Positions 59,752-64,000 of a stretch of DNA of 64,000 nucleotides are shown here, piece by piece (the stretch's first letter is position 1; each line of letters begins with the position of its first letter). Location: NCBI RefSeq assembly GCF_001510665.1, contig NZ_LMTI01000005.1, positions 294,583 to 358,582 on the forward strand. The letters are read 5' to 3'. The stretch is from Bacillus sp. FJAT-27445. Its GTDB lineage: Bacteria; Bacillota; Bacilli; Bacillales; Cytobacillaceae. The translations under genes and the position numbers were made by a program. The notes below the pieces were generated by a model. That model was not told the origin of the DNA. It did no database searches and saw nothing but the letters and a program-made list of their open reading frames with translations.

Positions 59752-59855
59752 CTAATCCCCCTGAAAAGTTTTTCCTAATTATAGCATTGCAATGGTAATA
59801 TAATAGATATATTTCCCATTTTATAAGAGCTTACTTCAAATAGGGGGAGTTATCG

Positions 59856-60335
59856 ATGGTGATCCGAAAAACGAATGCGGAAGATACAAAGCAGGTCCAG
59901 CATGTTGCTAAAACGAGCTGGAATGCGACCTACGAAGGGATTATTCCTCACGAGGTACAAGAGCACTTTTTAAATTCAGCCTACAATGACGATATGATGA
60001 AACAGCGAATGGAGCGTTCCTTGATGCTGGTTGCTGAAGAGGATGGCAGAGTATCCGGCTTTGCGAATTTCTCGCCTGTAAGGGACGGCGGAAAGGTCGA
60101 GCTTTATGCGATATACCTTCTGCCGGAGGATCAGGGAAAGGGAATAGGGACCGCGCTTTTAAACGAAGGAATTGCAAAGTCGAACGGGGTTAAGGAAATT
60201 TACATAAATGTCGAACGGGACAACGCTATCGGCAGGGCTTTTTATGAGGCGAAGGGGTTTAAGGTGGTACAAGAATTGGAAGAAGATTTCGAAGGCCATA
60301 TTCTGAAAACAATCAGGATGGTGTTGGAAGTTTAG
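59856..60335 (+). CDS. GNAT-family acetyltransferase
   Basis: This 159-residue acetyltransferase has VIRKTNAEDTKQVQHVAKTSWNATYEGI at the N terminus, ELYAIYLLPEDQGKGIGTALLNE at the acetyl-CoA site and NAIGRAFYEAKGF. It resembles the gene at 57947, suggesting a local pair of paralogues. GGGGGAG precedes the ATG. Substrate unknown. Confidence 0.87.
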   Translation: MVIRKTNAEDTKQVQHVAKTSWNATYEGIIPHEVQEHFLNSAYNDDMMKQRMERSLMLVAEEDGRVSGFANFSPVRDGGKVELYAIYLLPEDQGKGIGTALLNEGIAKSNGVKEIYINVERDNAIGRAFYEAKGFKVVQELEEDFEGHILKTIRMVLEV

Positions 60336-60347
60336 TAGGAGGAAGCC

Positions 60348-61301
60348 ATGTTTTTAAAAAATGTAGAACTTAAGAATGAAACGTTACGCTAATGGCTAGA
60401 AAATAATTTTCCGAAAAACGACCTGTTTTTCTTCACGAAGGAGTATGAATCTATTATCGAAGAGTTAGGCCCGAACGTGATGGCCATCCCGGTAAAGGAG
60501 TTTTTCCCGGACCCATTCTTTAACGATTTTAATACATTGAATAGTCAGCAATTGTGGCAAATTAATAGGCAGGAGGCTACGTTTGCGTGCATCGCTCATC
60601 CTGATGCAATCGCCTCGGTCGACGGCCTTCTTCGGAAAAGAATATTTCAGATTCAGAAAAAGCTGAACAGGGGGCTGCTATTTGAGTGGGAGATGATTGA
60701 GCCATTCGCAGCCGAACACGGAAGGGAACCGTTGCTTGAAATCATAGCGCCATATGTTTTCGAAGCTGATTCAAAACAATACCTCGCCTTGCAGGCAGGA
60801 TTATGGGCACAGTTAAGCACGGAATTTAAGCAGGCTTTTCTTTTAAAAATGGCCGGCCAATTCATCGATGATGTTGACATAAGCGAAGCTCAGTTAAATG
60901 AATTTCGAACGGAATACCCTCATATTTCCCCGTTCTTGAATACATTTTCGGCAACCAACGGGGCAAACTGTCTTGCCGCGGTCCTGGCCGCTGTTGCGGG
61001 CAGTTCAGCCAATACGGAATGGCTGATTTCGATGTGGGCCGGCGGGCATGTTTTTGAGTATGGCCTAAAAACGAATCACTATTTTTATGAAAAGAACGGT
61101 AGTGAAAATCTGCTGCCGGGTGACGTCCTTGTCTGGAAAAATTCAAACGGCATCCAGCATGCGGTCTATCATTTAAGGGATGGGTTTTTCTTTAACAAAC
61201 ACGGCCAGATGTTCATAAATCCGTGGCAAATTATCACGAAAGAAAAATTGGTTGACGCCTGGGGTGAGGATGTTGATGTGTACAGGCGGGGCAGTATTTA
61301 G
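60348..61301 (+). pseudogene. Gene with a premature stop; possible Cys-His (NlpC/P60-like) fold
   Basis: AGGAGGAAGCC precedes ATG 60348. The frame reads 14 residues, meets TAA (60390-60392), and continues in the same frame to 61301 with coding character, giving a 317-codon gene with one nonsense codon. A shorter product could start at GTG 60477 or ATG 60480 but without a Shine-Dalgarno. The C-terminal part has NGANCLAAVLAA and GIQHAVYHL, which could be a Cys-His dyad of papain-like amidases. The family was not identified. Confidence 0.6.
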
Positions 61302-61325
61302 GTTGAAAAAAGGAATGAAGACGAC

Positions 61326-61424
61326 ATGAAGCAAAACAACTAGAAAAGCAAGTTTGCGATGCTGTTCAAGAAGTATGAACTTGCCGTAAAAAAGATTTTG
61401 GAGATGTTTTTTACAAGGCGATAG
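61326..61424 (+). pseudogene. Short reading frame with an early in-frame TAG
   Basis: ATG 61326 is followed by four codons, TAG (61341-61343), and 26 more codons in frame that end with MFFTRR and a natural TAG. The peptide is basic and amphipathic. It lies between the interrupted gene and the nucleotidyltransferase gene. It may be a decayed small gene or chance. Confidence 0.25.
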
Positions 61425-61437
61425 GGGGGAAACGATA

Positions 61438-62157
61438 TTGAAACGAAATCCGATTGAAGATGCTTTGAAAATCATAAACGCCAAGTTCCCGAATTGCCAG
61501 GCTGCACTACTTGCCGGCAGTGTGGTGCGCGGAGAGGCAACCGAAACGTCTGACCTTGATATGGTCATATTTGATGGCAATCTTTTCGCTCCCTACAGGG
61601 AATCTTTAATAGACAACGGCTGGCCGATCGAAGCGTTTGTCCATAACCTCACCTCATATAGGGATTTCTTCAAGTCGGACATAGAGCAGGGAGTGCCTTC
61701 ACTAGTAAGAATGGTTTCCGATGGCATCGTCCTAAAGGGCGCGGACATTATCGACCCCATAAAAAAAGAAGCGAACCAGCTTATGGAAATAGGGCCGGAA
61801 GAATGGCCAGATGAATTGATCGTAACAAAACGTTACTTTTTAACCGATGCATTGGATGATTTCATAGGCAGTACAAACAGGGCCGAATCCATTTTCATCG
61901 CAGTGACCCTGGCAAATTTGGCGAGTGAATTTGTTTTACGGGTAAACCGAAAATGGATAGGCAAATCAAAATGGATTGTCCGTTCTCTTAAGGAATTCGA
62001 TGAAGAATTTGCGGAACGTTTCACCGAGGCCTTTGACCGTTTTTATAAAACGGACCAGAAAGATAAGATTATCGAACTTGTTGAGGACATTCTGGAACCG
62101 TATGGCGGGCGGTTATTTGAAGGTTTTAGCCTGGGGAAAATTCCAGGCTTAATATAA
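61438..62157 (+). CDS. Nucleotidyltransferase domain protein
   Basis: This 239-residue protein has a minimal nucleotidyltransferase (pol beta superfamily) core: LLAGSVVRGEATETSDLDMVIF holds the GS and D-x-D residues. A helical C-terminal domain follows. Members transfer nucleotides to antibiotics, proteins or RNA; the substrate is unknown. It starts at TTG with GGGGGGAAAC before it. It is followed 15 nt later by the methyltransferase gene. Confidence 0.82.
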   Translation: MKRNPIEDALKIINAKFPNCQAALLAGSVVRGEATETSDLDMVIFDGNLFAPYRESLIDNGWPIEAFVHNLTSYRDFFKSDIEQGVPSLVRMVSDGIVLKGADIIDPIKKEANQLMEIGPEEWPDELIVTKRYFLTDALDDFIGSTNRAESIFIAVTLANLASEFVLRVNRKWIGKSKWIVRSLKEFDEEFAERFTEAFDRFYKTDQKDKIIELVEDILEPYGGRLFEGFSLGKIPGLI

Positions 62158-62172
62158 AGGGAGCGTTGTGGT

Positions 62173-62874
62173 TTGGGAAAGATTGCGTTGATTCGAAAGG
62201 CAGAGAAGGTCTATCACGACTTTTGTTATGAAAACTATAAACTTTTCGAGCAAGGCTCCTGGCTGCATAAGCCGGTCCAGACGGTAATGGATCTGATGCC
62301 ATTTTTTGAAATGCAAAATTGCAGAGTTCTAGATCTTGGATGCGGTGTGGGGAGGAACAGTATCCCGATAGCCGAGCAAATTAAAAACAACAATGGCAAG
62401 GTCATCTGTGTTGATCTTTTACCCTCTGCAATAGCCAAATTAGATCAGTATCGGAGAGAATTCAAAGTCGAAGATGTTATTGAACTGGAGCAGGCGGATA
62501 TTGCCGATTATAAAATAAAAGCTGCCAGCTTTGACTTGATCCTGGCTGTCTCAAGCCTGGAGCATGTTTCATCCGAGGGGAAGCTTGATCAAGTATTAAA
62601 AAACATGGCCAATGGAACAAAAAGCGGCGGCATCAACTGTATTATCATAAACTCCCAAGTCCGGGAAATCGATTTGAAGACCGGTGAGGAACTGGAAGCT
62701 ATGATGGAGGTAAACCTCTGTACCGAGGAAATGGAGAGAAAACTGGAATGGAATTATAAGGGCTGGGATGTTTTAAGGCAGCTTGTAAAACCGCTCGAGT
62801 ACACCATCGTTCGCGGTGATAGGGAAGTGCTACTAACCACGAATGCGGTGACGTTTGTTGTGAAGAAAAAATAA
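62173..62874 (+). CDS. SAM-dependent methyltransferase
   Basis: This is a 233-residue class I methyltransferase. CRVLDLGCGVGRNSIPIAE is the SAM-binding motif I, VICVDLLPSAIAKL the acidic loop, and LILAVSSLEHVSSEG motif IV. TTG with AAAGGGAG upstream is the start. Close spacing to the nucleotidyltransferase gene suggests an operon. Substrate unknown. Confidence 0.87.
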   Translation: MGKIALIRKAEKVYHDFCYENYKLFEQGSWLHKPVQTVMDLMPFFEMQNCRVLDLGCGVGRNSIPIAEQIKNNNGKVICVDLLPSAIAKLDQYRREFKVEDVIELEQADIADYKIKAASFDLILAVSSLEHVSSEGKLDQVLKNMANGTKSGGINCIIINSQVREIDLKTGEELEAMMEVNLCTEEMERKLEWNYKGWDVLRQLVKPLEYTIVRGDREVLLTTNAVTFVVKKK

Positions 62875-62944
62875 ATTGTTCTTTATTTTTTCAAAAGAAA
62901 AGGAGGCATTCGATTGAATGTCTCCTTGCTTATTGATTTTTAAA

Positions 62945-63430
62945 TTAAATATCCGTTTTCCTGGACCGCCTTGCCGAAAGTCTGCGCTCCCTGCGGTCCT
63001 TTGACTGTTTATACAGTTCCTTCTCCTCATCCGTTTCAGGGGTGACTCCGGGAACTGGTGTTGGCTTGCCGGAATTGTCCAGCGCGACCATTGTCAGGAA
63101 TGAGTCAGTTGTCAGCCTGCGCTGGCCGGTATCGAGATGCTCGCACACGACTTTAACATACACTTCCATCGAAGTCCTTCCCGTTGAAATCACGAATCCT
63201 TCAAACGTTAGGATGTCGCCCAATTTTACCGTAGACAGGAAATTGACTTTATCGATGGAGGCTGTCACAACTTCTGTCTTGCTGTGCTTCATGGCGGCAA
63301 TTGCCGCGATTTCATCAATCAGGGCGAGGATCTTCCCTCCGAAAATCGTTCCCATATGATTCGTATCCGGGGGCAGGACAAGCTTGGTTTGAATTGTCCT
63401 GGACACATTAGTAGAAAGGTCCTGTTCCAT
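62945..63430 (-). CDS. Acyl-CoA thioesterase (YkhA type)
   Basis: This 161-residue hotdog-fold thioesterase hydrolyses acyl-CoA. NHMGTIFGGKILALIDEIAAIAA carries the acidic catalytic residue region, and GRTSMEVYVKV is also typical. The C terminus (after about 130) is charged and Arg-rich, as in YkhA. ATG 63430 has AAGGACGAT upstream; the extra 11 residues of the frame from 63463 lie in the leader. Confidence 0.88.
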   Translation of the reverse strand: MEQDLSTNVSRTIQTKLVLPPDTNHMGTIFGGKILALIDEIAAIAAMKHSKTEVVTASIDKVNFLSTVKLGDILTFEGFVISTGRTSMEVYVKVVCEHLDTGQRRLTTDSFLTMVALDNSGKPTPVPGVTPETDEEKELYKQSKDRRERRLSARRSRKTDI

Positions 63431-63657
63431 TGTATCGTCCTTCTTTCTATTTTTAATATGCAAAAAACCATCACTGTGAAATAATAGCCCGGGTAATCCC
63501 TATATTAATTATTAGAATAGTAAAAACCCAAATCGATGTATATATTTAATGTAGTATACAATTTCTAGCATGCCAACCTTATAATTTTTTTACCACAAAT
63601 GGGCAAGTCAACCTAATTGAGGATTTGCATTCAAGATATTTCGGGGGAGAGATGGGC

Positions 63658-64000
63658 GTGTTAAAAGACTGGACGCTGTTTGAGAAAGTATGGCTGGTTG
63701 TTTTTACTGCGGTAAATATCTTTTTGTTCTTTGCCTGGGACGATACGCTAATTGGGCTAATCAGTTCGATATCAGGCATGCTTTGTGTCGTGCTTGTTGC
63801 GAAAGGAAAGATTAACAACTATTATTTCGGCATCATCCAGACTGCTACATATGCGTATATTTCCTATGGCTACGGCCTGTACGGCGAGGCTATGCTGAAC
63901 GCGGCGTTCTATTTTCCGCTCCAGTTTATCGGGATTTATTTCTGGAAAAAGAACCAGATTGGCGAGGGGACGATTGGAGAAGATGTCGCCGTCAAGCGCC
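63658..64000 (+). CDS. pnuC: PnuC-family nicotinamide riboside/NMN transporter (3' end missing)
   Basis: About 114 codons are visible to the window edge. The protein has closely spaced membrane helices with FFAWDDTLIGLISSISGMLCVVL, GKINNYYFGIIQTATYAYISY and ALNAAFY-like segments (AMLNAAFYFPLQFIGIYFW), as in PnuC transporters of pyridine nucleotide precursors. GGGGGAG fits GTG 63658 with eight bases of spacing better than ATG 63652. The TATACAAT-like box near 63553 may be its promoter. Confidence 0.87.
   Translation, partial: MLKDWTLFEKVWLVVFTAVNIFLFFAWDDTLIGLISSISGMLCVVLVAKGKINNYYFGIIQTATYAYISYGYGLYGEAMLNAAFYFPLQFIGIYFWKKNQIGEGTIGEDVAVKR

Overview
The window is chromosomal DNA of an endospore-forming Bacillaceae (Bacillus, Mesobacillus or Cytobacillus type). 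Positions 1-17958 follow the Bacillus subtilis yjbH-yjcH order: spxH, yjbI, yjbK, yjbL, relQ, NAD kinase, a pseudouridine synthase, prpE, fabI, cotO, cotZ, a yjcA-like gene, spoVIF, yjcD, yjcF, yjcG, yjcH. Spore coat genes, spoVA genes and sigma-K-type promoters confirm sporulation. I see no rRNA, tRNA, CRISPR array, prophage or transposase gene.

Layout. 1-7000: stress and housekeeping genes, ending in fabI with a FapR-type operator. 7100-12600: a sporulation block with cotO, cotZ, a 45-residue Cys-rich protein behind a sigma-K promoter, an extra spoVAC-AD-AEb module led by a YhcN-like lipoprotein, a YjcZ-type mini-protein and spoVIF. 12600-22500: a UvrD-type helicase, small enzymes and a large secreted M14 peptidase. 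23000-38200: one exopolysaccharide operon (co-polymerase, tyrosine kinase, phosphatase, flippase, polymerase, glycosyltransferases) with a complete N,N'-diacetylbacillosamine set and a second set of WbpA/WbpB/WbpE type for a 2,3-diamino-uronic acid. 38300-43150: an LCP ligase and a three-domain GH18 / NodB deacetylase / GT2 synthase. 43150-50000: mixed genes, a signal peptidase, an MFS exporter and a secreted subtilase. 49435-50996: a T-box leader in front of a HIT gene coupled to a PP2C-like gene. 51190-57500: four nearly identical DoxX genes, each with a conserved upstream FNR/CRP-like box, around a TSUP exporter and an Rrf2 regulator. 57950-64000: acetyltransferases, small enzymes, a thioesterase and the start of pnuC.

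The most notable items are: (1) a 1121-bp element with terminal inverted repeats and a 9-bp target duplication, carrying a lipoprotein gene and no transposase, inserted exactly in the loop of the terminator between the Rrf2 gene and doxX copy 3; (2) the T-box in front of a HIT protein; (3) the doxX quartet with copied promoters; (4) three intergenic arrays with an exact 21-bp period; (5) a structured motif repeated at 11.8 kb and 39.8 kb. All assignments come from reading the sequence and from memory of the families; no database search was made.
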